DNA from: Haliotis asinina
Taxonomy: Eukaryota > Mollusca > Gastropoda > Lepetellida > Haliotidae
Direction: 5' to 3'
NCBI RefSeq assembly: GCF_037392515.1
Contig: NC_090288.1
Location: 12,034,969 to 12,098,968 of the forward strand
Length of the DNA: 64,000 nt
Under the pieces are notes generated by a model that saw nothing but the letters and a program-made list of their open reading frames with translations, did not search any database and was not told the origin of the DNA. The position numbers and the translations under genes were made by a program. This document shows positions 23,312 to 38,873 of the stretch, piece by piece. How positions within the stretch are numbered: position 1 is the stretch's first letter; every line of letters starts with the position of its first letter.

Positions 23312-26056
23312 CTACGAGAATACTCTCCTAAAGAAGGCAGCCACTCTCTTCAGCGCCTTCCTCACGGGATGAATATCCTCCACGAAGCTGTCGTCGTCCT
23401 CGTCCTCGTACACCCAGTAGTCACTGTCGTCGTCACTTGGGACAGGGTAATAGTCGGCATAGGTGATGGTAACCGGGGCAGGGAGTGTCTCAATGTGGTC
23501 AGGGCGGGCCCAGAACGGGGTGAAAACACGCAGGGGGTCGGGAGAGGGACTCGGGGACGAAGCCAAGGGACGCTACATCGGTGAGTGGGCAGGGTGGGAG
23601 AAAGGAGGGTCATTGGGTGAGGTTGATAGGAGATTTTTAACGAAACAATATTAAGAAATGTCTGAGTGCATTGCCCCTGGCCATACATTCTATGAGGTAC
23701 TATCCAATGGCAAACATGCTGATAGATTGTCAGAAAGAAATGCTAATGTGTGAATGGGAGAGGGGTAGCCGGGGACAGACTTTCAGCACACCATAACAGA
23801 GTAAGTAATATATAACGTCCCGGGTGTACATGAGACAGCTTCGACAAGGACTAGAGGAGCCAACGTTTCGCCCCAATCTGAAGGTCATGTAGATAAAATA
23901 CATACACAGTCGGATTCCTCATCCAGCGACGGCCATAGACTAGCAGCAGGAGTGACGTGATACCGGATCATGTCTTCCCGTGCTGAAAATAACACAAACA
24001 ACGCATTTACTGACACGACAAATATACGTACAGTGGAACTAAGGTGTTTTGGGGGCCGAGGAAACGATAGCGAGAAAACAGAGAGTGTTTGGGGGACACA
24101 TATAGGCCACGGATACGCTTTAGAAGCATTAAAATGGGCATTATAATCAGTTTTCATATATAATCCATCTCGTAGTGTAGCGATTATGCTCCGCATATTG
24201 GAAAGGAATGCTTTAAGAAAAAAATGCACCTAATCCACGCCTTAGATCTACTAGAACGTCTATTATCATTTAACAACATCCACCATCGTATGTAAAAACA
24301 AAAAAGCCCCATTTCACTGATGGAAAAGACATTAAAAACATCAATATTTCTAAATTTCTCCCAAATTGCAAATGGCGGCTACTGGCAACCACACCCTTAC
24401 CGTCAAACTACGGCCGCTTGCCGTAATAATGTACGCTTTTAACACTTTAAAATACAACAAAAGCCTCCTTAAATACCTTGAATATGCAGCCGTGTAAACA
24501 TCTTGTCAGTAGATGATCTCAAAACGATGCTGTACTCAACGAAATGCAGAGCGGTAGCGAGCAAGAGCCAAAGTGAATCTGTTGGAAACAGAGGGGACCG
24601 TTGGCAACGACAACGGTAACTACATGGATACCAAGTCAGAACGAGGCGTCATCAAATGTGTTCGGCAACGTCAAAGAGCCAGCAATAGTTGCATCTCATG
24701 GGGTCAAATATCTGGCGAGTTTAAGGTTTTAAATCAATGAATATATGTTGAAATGCTAGATGTACCATAGTTCACTGAAACGCCGTACGTGTTAGATGTT
24801 GAAAACACTCTATCAGCTCGGTGAAATTCATGGAAAGATTAGTATGAAGAAGGAAGGTAAAGTATTCGTTGTCAGTCAGAAAAAGACAAGTCCTCCTATT
24901 CCCTTTTCGCTAATTCACATGTTTCTATCTCCGACAGAGAAGTTGAAGTCTGCACGCCTGTAGTGCCAGTAATAATATAGTAATGGTCACGTATACTTCA
25001 CGATGAAAGACATCTGCGCAAAGGTGAAATACGGAGGACCTAATTCCTTGACTGGGACCATTTCTTGTCGTGGACAGTGGATTTATTGACGGCTGAAGGC
25101 AAACGACAGAAGAAAAGGAAGCAGATCCTGCTTTGAAGGCCGTTGTCATGGTTCCCGTCGGTGATAAAAAGAAGTGCATGTTGTGTTTATTTGGACCCCG
25201 AGTATTAACTGGCAAACTGGTGAATGTCGGTAGTTGCTGACAATGTATAGTCATCTGACGTGGGGAGCGTCTTGTGGTGTGCAGTTCATGGTGTATGTTT
25301 CAGCATGGTGGTAGCTGCACTAACTGCTGCGGAAAGACAAGCGCCGCACTTCGCCTCGGACATAGCTGGCCGATAAATGCGCGCTAATAAGGTTACAAGA
25401 GTGGTCTCCCTTTAAGCATAGGCCGCAAGCAAGCTGGGTACGAGAGACTGGTCCACTCATACCTCCCAAAATACACAATAAATGGAATCAATGGACCTGC
25501 TTGTACGGTTACATAGTCTATTGAGTACCCGAATCCATTGAGAAATTAACGCTACCTCTACAAAATATTCCCCCAATATCCCCGTTCATGTGAAAGCCGA
25601 GGCAAGGTCCGTTCGTCTAATTGTAAGCCAAAGTGTTATCTGCACTGCTCGTAAAGACCGAAATGTTCTGACAGTCACCACGGGTTGTCTGTGCATGTAT
25701 TTGTTCAGTGAACCTGATCTGCTTTCTGGCCAAGGCCTGATGAAATCGCCAGGGTCACCACACACGAAGACAATGAGTGAGTTAGTGAGTTTAGTTTTAC
25801 GCCGCTTTTAGCACTATTCCAGTAATATCAAGTCGTGGGACTCCAGAGATGAGCTTCACACATTGTACTTACCTGGGGGAAGATACTGAAAAGCCTCAAG
25901 TTGACTTTGTGCTTCCTTATATTTGAGACAAACTAGGATATAGGTTGACCGTGTAATAATGACGACGATAATCATAATGATAAGAACAACAATGGTGCAC
26001 GTGTATAGCATGATAACTCTTATGTTGCTAATATAAGCAAGAATCGTGATGACCAT
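23312..26056 (-). CDS. Array gene copy 6, open (core type)
   Basis: Exons: A 26056-25873, B 23982-23906, C 23572-23312. The predicted protein is identical to copy 5: Ile in exon C, Lys-Arg helix, Ser in exon B. The splice sites are unchanged. Confidence 0.6.
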
Positions 26057-27586
26057 CTCCCAGTTCCCTAGGGCAGAAACGTGCTTTTTCTGTATCCACT
26101 TTCTGAACTAGATGATATACGATAAATAGCACATGGTAAGTCAAATCTTTGTGTTCAACGCCGTGACATTTTGAAGTTATCGCTTTGGGATAAATGTACT
26201 TTCACTCACTCACTCATCCTCACACACACACACACACTATCACTCACTGATTTGAGAACTTAGACATGTATGTGTGTAGCAGTACTATTGTGGTTTCCGT
26301 GTCTAAACTTGCTAGCGGAGACTAGACCTGGTCGAACTGGCAGTACTTGTACGTCTGATTATGTTCGTATCTAAACACCAGCTGACTTTCTTGATCAGGT
26401 ATTGCAGCCTATATTTATCCTGGAAGTAAAGGGTACCAATCCTGTTCAAGTATCATGCAAGTCACTAATTATTATGTCTATTGCCTGGATTGAAAATGAG
26501 CAGTCAACGAGGAACAAATCCCCTCTTCCAGTCTCATAGCGTGTATAAACACCCACAGGACAAGGGGACGCTTAAACAGCTGACTGCACAATGGGAGACC
26601 ACTCTCAGTTATTCACGTCGTGTGTAAGGTATAGTAAGTGAAGTGATCGTAAAATATCCAGTCTTCCGAAACCATTTTTGTAGTCATGACTACACGCGAT
26701 TACAGACTGTGATTTCCATCATAGGAAACGTGTAAAACACTCGACTAGAAGACAGGAACACAGCGGGATAGAGCAAATGACCCCTCAAAATCTTCCTTTG
26801 TAATTAGTTAACTCTTATAGTAACTTCCAGATGTCTCATAAATACATTTACTTCAGCCTCCTCTCCAGCTGTGTTGCTGTCTCCTAGCAAAGAACTGAGC
26901 CAAAGAAGGAAGGAAAACAGACTCATGTGTATACCATTCAGTCTTATTTATTATTTCCATATAATCAGGAAATAGAATGGCAAGTGCTGAAAAGAAGTCT
27001 CCAAATCGAGGCCAAAAGGGAAGCTCAGTCGTCTTATTAGAAGTGAAATAATCTTAGAAATGTCAGCCAAAAGGTATGCCAAAACATACAAGATCGAAAC
27101 GGGTGTGTCCAAAACTAAATCACAAGGGTGTAGCCAAAAGAGACCCAAAATGGGAAATGGTATACTAGACGAGCACCACAACACATCATCTCACACAACA
27201 CACTCACACCCGATCATACATGCAAAACACACCATCATAAACCATTCACACACACACGAAATAGTACACGGAACAAATTCTTATCCCAGCCTCTCTTTCT
27301 TTCTCGCTCTTTCCTTTTCACTCTCTCTCTCATTCTCTCTCTCTCTCTCTCTCTTTCTCTCTGTCAAACACACACACACTCGTACATACACACATCAATA
27401 ACACACACCGTCACACAAAAAACCACTGTCTGTCTCATCTGCATGCAAATACACTAACATGCACACCCACTCACACATCGTGTACTCTTGCATTTATGCA
27501 CACACACATCCAGTCACATATACACGTTCACCCTATGCACGCACACACACAGACACACATACACGCACGCACGCTGGATGAGGAAT

Positions 27587-30331
27587 CTACGAGAATACTC
27601 TCCTAAAGAAGGCAGCCACTCTCTTCAGCGCCTTCCTCACGGGATGAATATCCTCCACGAAGCTGTCGTCGTCCTCGTCCTCGTACACCCAGTAGTCACT
27701 GTCGTCGTCACTTGGGACAGGGTAATAGTCGGCATAGGTGATGGTAACCGGGGCAGGGAGTGTCTCAATGTGGTCAGGGCGGGCCCAGAACGGGGTGAAA
27801 ACACGCAGGGGGTCGGGAGAGGGACTCGGGGACGAAGCCAAGGGACGCTACATCGGTGAGTGGGCAGGGTGGGAGAAAGGAGGGTCATTGGGTGAGGTTG
27901 ATAGGAGATTTTTAACGAAACAATATTAAGAAATGTCTGAGTGCATTGCCCCTGGCCATACATTCTATGAGGTACTATCCAATGGCAAACATGCTGATAG
28001 ATTGTCAGAAAGAAATGCTAATGTGTGAATGGGAGAGGGGTAGCCGGGGACAGACTTTCAGCACACCATAACAGAGTAAGTAATATATAACGTCCCGGGT
28101 GTACATGAGACAGCTTCGACAAGGACTAGAGGAGCCAACGTTTCGCCCCAATCTGAAGGTCATGTAGATAAAATACATACACAGTCGGATTCCTCATCCA
28201 GCGACGGCCATAGACTAGCAGCAGGAGTGACGTGATACCGGATCATGTCTTCCCGTGCTGAAAATAACACAAACAACGCATTTACTGACACGACAAATAT
28301 ACGTACAGTGGAACTAAGGTGTTTTGGGGGCCGAGGAAACGATAGCGAGAAAACAGAGAGTGTTTGGGGGACACATATAGGCCACGGATACGCTTTAGAA
28401 GCATTAAAATGGGCATTATAATCAGTTTTCATATATAATCCATCTCGTAGTGTAGCGATTATGCTCCGCATATTGGAAAGGAATGCTTTAAGAAAAAAAT
28501 GCACCTAATCCACGCCTTAGATCTACTAGAACGTCTATTATCATTTAACAACATCCACCATCGTATGTAAAAACAAAAAAGCCCCATTTCACTGATGGAA
28601 AAGACATTAAAAACATCAATATTTCTAAATTTCTCCCAAATTGCAAATGGCGGCTACTGGCAACCACACCCTTACCGTCAAACTACGGCCGCTTGCCGTA
28701 ATAATGTACGCTTTTAACACTTTAAAATACAACAAAAGCCTCCTTAAATACCTTGAATATGCAGCCGTGTAAACATCTTGTCAGTAGATGATCTCAAAAC
28801 GATGCTGTACTCAACGAAATGCAGAGCGGTAGCGAGCAAGAGCCAAAGTGAATCTGTTGGAAACAGAGGGGACCGTTGGCAACGACAACGGTAACTACAT
28901 GGATACCAAGTCAGAACGAGGCGTCATCAAATGTGTTCGGCAACGTCAAAGAGCCAGCAATAGTTGCATCTCATGGGGTCAAATATCTGGCGAGTTTAAG
29001 GTTTTAAATCAATGAATATATGTTGAAATGCTAGATGTACCATAGTTCACTGAAACGCCGTACGTGTTAGATGTTGAAAACACTCTATCAGCTCGGTGAA
29101 ATTCATGGAAAGATTAGTATGAAGAAGGAAGGTAAAGTATTCGTTGTCAGTCAGAAAAAGACAAGTCCTCCTATTCCCTTTTCGCTAATTCACATGTTTC
29201 TATCTCCGACAGAGAAGTTGAAGTCTGCACGCCTGTAGTGCCAGTAATAATATAGTAATGGTCACGTATACTTCACGATGAAAGACATCTGCGCAAAGGT
29301 GAAATACGGAGGACCTAATTCCTTGACTGGGACCATTTCTTGTCGTGGACAGTGGATTTATTGACGGCTGAAGGCAAACGACAGAAGAAAAGGAAGCAGA
29401 TCCTGCTTTGAAGGCCGTTGTCATGGTTCCCGTCGGTGATAAAAAGAAGTGCATGTTGTGTTTATTTGGACCCCGAGTATTAACTGGCAAACTGGTGAAT
29501 GTCGGTAGTTGCTGACAATGTATAGTCATCTGACGTGGGGAGCGTCTTGTGGTGTGCAGTTCATGGTGTATGTTTCAGCATGGTGGTAGCTGCACTAACT
29601 GCTGCGGAAAGACAAGCGCCGCACTTCGCCTCGGACATAGCTGGCCGATAAATGCGCGCTAATAAGGTTACAAGAGTGGTCTCCCTTTAAGCATAGGCCG
29701 CAAGCAAGCTGGGTACGAGAGACTGGTCCACTCATACCTCCCAAAATACACAATAAATGGAATCAATGGACCTGCTTGTACGGTTACATAGTCTATTGAG
29801 TACCCGAATCCATTGAGAAATTAACGCTACCTCTACAAAATATTCCCCCAATATCCCCGTTCATGTGAAAGCCAAGGCAAGGTCCGTTCGTCTAATTGTA
29901 AGCCAAAGTGTTAGCTGCACTGCTCGTAAAGATGGAAATGTTCTGACAGTCACCACGGGTTGTCTGTGCATGTATTTGTTCAGTGAACCTGATCTGCTTT
30001 CTGGCCAAGGCCTGATGAAATCTCCAGGGTCACCACACACGAAGACAATGAGTGAGTTAGTGAGTTTAGTTTTACGCCGCTTTTAGCACTATTCCAGTAA
30101 TATCAAGTCGTGGGACTCCAGAGATGAGCTTCACACATTGTACTTACCTGGGGGAAGATACTGAAAAGCCTCAAGTTGACTTTGTGCTTCCTTATATTTG
30201 AGACAAACTAGGATATAGGTTGACCGTGTAATAATGACGACGATAATCATAATGATAAGAACAACAATGGTGCACGTGTATAGCATGATAACTCTTATGT
30301 TGCTAATATAAGCAAGAATCGTGATGACCAT
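27587..30331 (-). CDS. Array gene copy 7, open (core type)
   Basis: Exons: A 30331-30148, B 28257-28181, C 27847-27587. The predicted protein is identical to copy 5. The microsatellite in the presumed 3' UTR is the main length difference from its neighbours. Confidence 0.6.
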
Positions 30332-31859
30332 CTCCCAGTTCCCTAGGGCAGAAACGTGCTTTTTCTGTATCCACTTTCTGAACTAGATGATATACGATAA
30401 ATAGCACATGGTAAGTCAAATCTTTGTGTTCAACGCCGTGACATTTTGAAGTTATCGCTTTGGGATAAATGTACTTTCACTCACTCACTCATCCTCACAC
30501 ACACACACACACTATCACTCACTGATTTGAGAACTTAGACATGTATGTGTGTAGCAGTACTATTGTGGTTTCCGTGTCTAAACTTGCTAGCGGAGACTAG
30601 ACCTGGTCGAACTGGCAGTACTTGTACGTCTGATTATGTTCGTATCTAAACACCAGCTGACTTTCTTGATCAGGTATTGCAGCCTATATTTATCCTGGAA
30701 GTAAAGGGTACCAATCCTGTTCAAGTATCATGCAAGTCACTAATTATTATGTCTATTGCCTGGATTGAAAATGAGCAGTCAACGAGGAACAAATCCCCTC
30801 TTCCAGTCTCATAGCGTGTATAAACACCCACAGGACAAGGGGACGCTTAAACAGCTGACTGCACAATGGGAGACCACTCTCAGTTATTCACGTCGTGTGT
30901 AAGGTATAGTAAGTGAAGTGATCGTAAAATATCCAGTCTTCCGAAACCATTTTTGTAGTCATGACTACACGCGATTACAGACTGTGATTTCCATCATAGG
31001 AAACGTGTAAAACACTCGACTAGAAGACAGGAACACAGCGGGATAGAGCAAATGACCCCTCAAAATCTTCCTTTGTAATTAGTTAACTCTTATAGTAACT
31101 TCCAGATGTCTCATAAATACATTTACTTCAGCCTCCTCTCCAGCTGTGTTGCTGTCTCCTAGCAAAGAACTGAGCCAAAGAAGGAAGGAAAACAGACTCA
31201 TGTGTATACCATTCAGTCTTATTTATTATTTCCATATAATCAGGAAATAGAATGGCAAGTGCTGAAAAGAAGTCTCCAAATCGAGGCCAAAAGGGAAGCT
31301 CAGTCGTCTTATTAGAAGTGAAATAATCTTAGAAATGTCAGCCAAAAGGTATGCCAAAACATACAAGATCGAAACGGGTGTGTCCAAAACTAAATCACAA
31401 GGGTGTAGCCAAAAGAGACCCAAAATGGGAAATGGTATACTAGACGAGCACCACAACACATCATCTCACACAACACACTCACACCCGATCATACATGCAA
31501 AACACACCATCATAAACCATTCACACACACACGAAATAGTACACGGAACAAATTCTTATCCCAGCCTCTCTTTCTTTCTCGCTCTTTCCTTTTCACTCTC
31601 TCTCTCATTCTCTCTCTCTCTCTCTCTTTCTCTCTGTCAAACACACACACACTCGTACATACACACATCAATAACACACACCGTCACACAAAAAACCACT
31701 GTCTGTCTCATCTGCATGCAAATACACTAACATGCACACCCACTCACACATCGTGTACTCTTGCATTTATGCACACACACATACAGTCACATATACACGT
31801 TCACCCTATGCACGCACACACACAGACACACATACACGCACGCACGCTGGATGAGGAAT

Positions 31860-34604
31860 CTACGAGAATACTCTCCTAAAGAAGGCAGCCACTCTCTTCA
31901 GCGCCTTCCTCACGGGATGAATATCCTCCACGAAGCTGTCGTCGTCCTCGTCCTCGTACACCCAGTAGTCACTGTCGTCGTCACTTGGGACAGGGTAATA
32001 GTCGGCATAGGTGATGGTAACCGGGGCAGGGAGTGTCTCAATGTGGTCAGGGCGGGCCCAGAACGGGGTGAAAACACGCAGGGGGTCGGGAGAGGGACTC
32101 GGGGACGAAGCCAAGGGACGCTACATCGGTGAGTGGGCAGGGTGGGAGAAAGGAGGGTCATTGGGTGAGGTTGATAGGAGATTTTTAACGAAACAATATT
32201 AAGAAATGTCTGAGTGCATTGCCCCTGGCCATACATTCTATGAGGTACTATCCAATGGCAAACATGCTGATAGATTGTCAGAAAGAAATGCTAATGTGTG
32301 AATGGGAGAGGGGTAGCCGGGGACAGACTTTCAGCACACCATAACAGAGTAAGTAATATATAACGTCCCGGGTGTACATGAGACAGCTTCGACAAGGACT
32401 AGAGGAGCCAACGTTTCGCCCCAATCTGAAGGTCATGTAGATAAAATACATACACAGTCGGATTCCTCATCCAGCGACGGCCATAGACTAGCAGCAGGAG
32501 TGACGTGATACCGGATCATGTCTTCCCGTGCTGAAAATAACACAAACAACGCATTTACTGACACGACAAATATACGTACAGTGGAACTAAGGTGTTTTGG
32601 GGGCCGAGGAAACGATAGCGAGAAAACAGAGAGTGTTTGGGGGACACATATAGGCCACGGATACGCTTTAGAAGCATTAAAATGGGCATTATAATCAGTT
32701 TTCATATATAATCCATCTCGTAGTGTAGCGATTATGCTCCGCATATTGGAAAGGAATGCTTTAAGAAAAAAATGCACCTAATCCACGCCTTAGATCTACT
32801 AGAACGTCTATTATCATTTAACAACATCCACCATCGTATGTAAAAACAAAAAAGCCCCATTTCACTGATGGAAAAGACATTAAAAACATCAATATTTCTA
32901 AATTTCTCCCAAATTGCAAATGGCGGCTACTGGCAACCACACCCTTACCGTCAAACTACGGCCGCTTGCCGTAATAATGTACGCTTTTAACACTTTAAAA
33001 TACAACAAAAGCCTCCTTAAATACCTTGAATATGCAGCCGTGTAAACATCTTGTCAGTAGATGATCTCAAAACGATGCTGTACTCAACGAAATGCAGAGC
33101 GGTAGCGAGCAAGAGCCAAAGTGAATCTGTTGGAAACAGAGGGGACCGTTGGCAACGACAACGGTAACTACATGGATACCAAGTCAGAACGAGGCGTCAT
33201 CAAATGTGTTCGGCAACGTCAAAGAGCCAGCAATAGTTGCATCTCATGGGGTCAAATATCTGGCGAGTTTAAGGTTTTAAATCAATGAATATATGTTGAA
33301 ATGCTAGATGTACCATAGTTCACTGAAACGCCGTACGTGTTAGATGTTGAAAACACTCTATCAGCTCGGTGAAATTCATGGAAAGATTAGTATGAAGAAG
33401 GAAGGTAAAGTATTCGTTGTCAGTCAGAAAAAGACAAGTCCTCCTATTCCCTTTTCGCTGATTCACATGTTTCTATCTCCGACAGAGAAGTTGAAGTCTG
33501 CACGCCTGTAGTGCCAGTAATAATATAGTAATGGTCACGTATACTTCACGATGAAAGACATCTGCGCAAAGGTGAAATACGGAGGACCTAATTCCTTGAC
33601 TGGGACCATTTCTTGTCGTGGACAGTGGATTTATTGACGGCTGAAGGCAAACGACAGAAGAAAAGGAAGCAGATCCTGCTTTGAAGGCCGTTGTCATGGT
33701 TCCCGTCGGTGATAAAAAGAAGTGCATGTTGTGTTTATTTGGACCCCGAGTATTAACTGGCAAACTGGTGAATGTCGGTAGTTGCTGACAATGTATAGTC
33801 ATCTGACGTGGGGAGCGTCTTGTGGTGTGCAGTTCATGGTGTATGTTTCAGCATGGTGGTAGCTGCACTAACTGCTGCGGAAAGACAAGCGCCGCACTTC
33901 GCCTCGGACATAGCTGGCCGATAAATGCGCGCTAATAAGGTTACAAGAGTGGTCTCCCTTTAAGCATAGGCCGCAAGCAAGCTGGGTACGAGAGACTGGT
34001 CCACTCATACCTCCCAAAATACACAATAAATGGAATCAATGGACCTGCTTGTACGGTTACATAGTCTATCGAGTACCCGAATCCATTGAGAAATTAACGC
34101 TACCTCTACAAAATATTCCCCCAATATCCCCGTTCATGTGAAAGCCAAGGCAAGGTCCGTTCGTCTAATTGTAAGCCAAAGTGTTATCTGCACTGCTCGT
34201 AAAGACCGAAATGTTCTGACAGTCACCACGGGTTGTCTGTGCATGTATTTGTTCAGTGAACCTGATCTGCTTTCTGGCCAAGGCCTGGTGAAATCGCCAG
34301 GGTCACCACACACGAAGACAATGAGTGAGTTAGTGAGTTTAGTTTTACGCCGCTTTTAGCACTATTCCAGTAATATCAAGTCGTGGGACTCCAGAGATGA
34401 GCTTCACACATTGTACTTACCTGGGGGAAGATACTGAAAAGCCTCAAGTTGACTTTGTGCTTCCTTATATTTGAGACAAACTAGGATATAGGTTGACCGT
34501 GTAATAATGACGACGATAATCATAATGATAAGAACAACAATGGTGCACGTGTATAGCATGATAACTCTTATGTTGCTAATATAAGCAAGAATCGTGATGA
34601 CCAT
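31860..34604 (-). CDS. Array gene copy 8, open (core type)
   Basis: Exons: A 34604-34421, B 32530-32454, C 32120-31860. The predicted protein is identical to copy 5. The region about 20-30 bp upstream of the exon A ATG reads TTTTCAC on the plus strand where other copies read TATCCAC. Confidence 0.6.
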
Positions 34605-36128
34605 CTCCCAGTTCCCTAGGGCAGAAACGTGCTTTTTCTGTTTTCACTTTCTGAACTAGATGATATACGATAAATAGCACATGGTAAGTCAAATCTTTGT
34701 GTTCAACGCCGTGACATTTTGAAGTTATCGCTTTGGGATAAATGTACTTTCACTCACTCACTCATCCTCACACACACACACACTATCACTCACTGATTTG
34801 AGAACTTAGACATGTATGTGTGTAGCAGTACTATTGTGGTTTCCGTGTCTAAACTTGCTAGCGGAGACTAGACCTGGTCGAACTGGCAGTACTTGTACGT
34901 CTGATTATGTTCGTATCTAAACACCAGCTGACTTTCTTGATCAGGTATTGCAGCCTATATTTATCCTGGAAGTAAAGGGTACCAATCCTGTTCAAGTATC
35001 ATGCAAGTCACTAATTATTATGTCTATTGCCTGGATTGAAAATGAGCAGTCAACGAGGAACAAATCCCCTCTTCCAGTCTCATAGCGTGTATAAACACCC
35101 ACAGGACAAGGGGACGCTTAAACAGCTGACTGCACAATGGGAGACCACTCTCAGTTATTCACGTCGTGTGTAAGGTATAGTAAGTGAAGTGATCGTAAAA
35201 TATCCAGTCTTCCGAAACCATTTTTGTAGTCATGACTACACGCGATTACAGACTGTGATTTCCATCATAGGAAACGTGTAAAACACTCGACTAGAAGACA
35301 GGAACACAGCGGGATAGAGCAAATGACCCCTCAAAATCTTCCTTTGTAATTAGTTAACTCTTATAGTAACTTCCAGATGTCTCATAAATACATTTACTTC
35401 AGCCTCCTCTCCAGCTGTGTTGCTGTCTCCTAGCAAAGAACTGAGCCAAAGAAGGAAGGAAAACAGACTCATGTGTATACCATTCAGTCTTATTTATTAT
35501 TTCCATATAATCAGGAAATAGAATGGCAAGTGCTGAAAAGAAGTCTCCAAATCGAGGCCAAATGGGAAGCTCAGTCGTCTTATTAGAAGTGAAATAATCT
35601 TAGAAATGTCAGCCAAAAGGTATGCCAAAACATACAAGATCGAAACGGGTGTGTCCAAAACTAAATCACAAGGGTGTAGCCAAAAGAGACCCAAAATGGG
35701 AAATGGTATACTAGACGAGCACCACAACACATCATCTCACACAACACACTCACACCCGATCATACATGCAAAACACACCATCATAAACCATTCACACACA
35801 CACGAAATAGTACACGGAACAAATTCTTATCCCAGCCTCTCTTTCTTTCTCGCTCTTTCCTTTTCACTCTCTCTCTCATTCTCTCTCTCTCTCTCTTTCT
35901 CTCTGTCAAACACACACACACTCGTACATACACACATCAATAACACACACCGTCACACAAAAAACCACTGTCTGTCTCATCTGCATGCAAATACACTAAC
36001 ATGCACACCCACTCACACATCGTGTACTCTTGCATTTATGCACACACACATCCAGTCACATATACACGTTCACCCTATGCACGCACACACACAGACACAC
36101 ATACACGCACGCACGCTGGATGAGGAAT

Positions 36129-38873
36129 CTACGAGAATACTCTCCTAAAGAAGGCAGCCACTCTCTTCAGCGCCTTCCTCACGGGATGAATATCCTCCAC
36201 GAAGCTGTCGTCGTCCTCGTCCTCGTACACCCAGTAGTCACTGTCGTCGTCACTTGGGACAGGGTAATAGTCGGCATAGGTGATGGTAACCGGGGCAGGG
36301 AGTGTCTCAATGTGGTCAGGGCGGGCCCAGAACGGGGTGAAAACACGCAGGGGGTCGGGAGAGGGACTCGGGGACGAAGCCAAGGGACGCTACATCGGTG
36401 AGTGGGCAGGGTGGGAGAAAGGAGGGTCATTGGGTGAGGTTGATAGGAGATTTTTAACGAAACAATGTTAAGAAATGTCTGAGTGCATTGCCCCTGGCCA
36501 TACATTCTATGAGGTACTATCCAATGGCAAACATGCTGATAGATTGTCAGAAAGAAATGCTAATGTGTGAATGGGAGAGGGGTAGCCGGGGACAGACTTT
36601 CAGCACACCATAACAGAGTAAGTAATATATAACGTCCCGGGTGTACATGAGACAGCTTCGACAAGGACTAGAGGAGCCAACGTTTCGCCCCAATCTGAAG
36701 GTCATGTAGATAAAATACATACACAGTCGGATTCCTCATCCAGCGACGGCCATAGACTAGCAGCAGGAGTGACGTGATACCGGATCATGTCTTCCCGTGC
36801 TGAAAATAACACAAACAACGCATTTACTGACACGCCAAATATACGTACAGTGGAACTAAGGTGTTTTGGGGGCCGAGGAAACGATAGCGAGAAAACAGAG
36901 AGTGTTTGGGGGACACATATAGGCCACGGATACGCTTTAGAAGCATTAAAATGGGCATTATAATCAGTTTTCATATATAATCCATCTCGTAGTGTAGCGA
37001 TTATGCTCCGCATATTGGAAAGGAATGCTTTAAGAAAAAAATGCACCTAATCCACGCCTTAGATCTACTAGAACGTCTATTATCATTTAACAACATCCAC
37101 CATCGTATGTAAAAACAAAAAAGCCCCATTTCACTGATGGAAAAGACATTAAAAACATCAATATTTCTAAATTTCTCCCAAATTGCAAATGGCGGCTACT
37201 GGCAACCACACCCTTACCGTCAAACTACGGCCGCTTGCCGTAATAATGTACGCTTTTAACACTTTAAAATACAACAAAAGCCTCCTTAAATACCTTGAAT
37301 ATGCAGCCGTGTAAACATCTTGTCAGTAGATGATCTCAAAACGATGCTGTACTCAACGAAATGCAGAGCGGTAGCGAGCAAGAGCCAAAGTGAATCTGTT
37401 GGAAACAGAGGGGACCGTTGGCAACGACAACGGTAACTACATGGATACCAAGTCAGAACGAGGCGTCATCAAATGTGTTCGGCAACGTCAAAGAGCCAGC
37501 AATAGTTGCATCTCATGGGGTCAAATATCTGGCGAGTTTAAGGTTTTAAATCAATGAATATATGTTGAAATGCTAGATGTACCATAGTTCACTGAAACGC
37601 CGTACGTGTTAGATGTTGAAAACACTCTATCAGCTCGGTGAAATTCATGGAAAGATTAGTATGAAGAAGGAAGGTAAAGTATTCGTTGTCAGTCAGAAAA
37701 ATACAAGTCCTCCTATTCCCTTTTCGCTAATTCACATGTTTCTATCTCCGACAGAGAAGTTGAAGTCTGCACGCCTGTAGTGCCAGTAATAATATAGTAA
37801 TGGTCACGTATACTTCACGATGAAAGACATCTGCGCAAAGGTGAAATACGGAGGACCTAATTCCTTGACTGGGACCATTTCTTGTCGTGGACAGTGGATT
37901 TATTGACGGCTGAAGGGAAACGACAGAAGAAAAGGAAGCAGATCCTGCTTTGAAGGCCGTTGTCATGGTTCCCGTCGGTGATAAAAAGAAGTGCATGTTG
38001 TGTTTATTTGGACCCCGAGTATTAACTGGCAAACTGGTGAATGTCGGTAGTTGCTGACAATGTATAGTCATCTGACGTGGGGAGCGTCTTGTGGTGTGCA
38101 GTTCATGGTGTATGTTTCAGCATGGTGGTAGCTGCACTAACTGCTGCGGAAAGACAAGCGCCGCACTTCGCCTCGGACATAGCTGGCCGATAAATGCGCG
38201 CTAATAAGGTTACAAGAGTGGTCTCCCTTTAAGCATAGGCCGCAAGCAAGCTGGGTACGAGAGACTGGTCCACTCATACCTCCCAAAATACACAATAAAT
38301 GGAATCAATGGACCTGCTTGTACGGTTACATAGTCTATTGAGTACCCGAATCCATTGAGAAATTAACGCTACCTCTACAAAATATTCCCCCAATATCCCC
38401 GTTCATGTGAAAGCCGAGGCAAGGTCCGTTCGTCTAATTGTAAGCCAAAGTGTTATCTGCACTGCTCGTAAAGACCGAAATGTTCTGACAGTCACCACGG
38501 GTTGTCTGTGCATGTATTTGTTCAGTGAACCTGATCTGCTTTCTGGCCAAGGCCTGATGAAATCGCCAGGGTCACCACACACGAAGACAATGAGTGAGTT
38601 AGTGAGTTTAGTTTTACGCCGCTTTTAGCACTATTCCAGTAATATCAAGTCGTGGGACTCCAGAGATGAGCTTCACACATTGTACTTACCTGGGGGAAGA
38701 TACTGAAAAGCCTCAAGTTGACTTTGTGCTACCTTATATTTGAGACAAACTAGGATATAGGTTGACCGTGTAATAATGACGACGATAATCATAATGATAA
38801 GAACAACAATGGTGCACGTGTATAGCATGATAACTCTTATGTTGCTAATATAAGCAAGAATCGTGATGACCAT
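36129..38873 (-). CDS. Array gene copy 9, open (core type)
   Basis: Exons: A 38873-38690, B 36799-36723, C 36389-36129. Core-type protein with one private change in exon A, Val for Glu at residue 48 (KYKVAQSQ), on the C-terminal side of the hydrophobic segment. Confidence 0.6.
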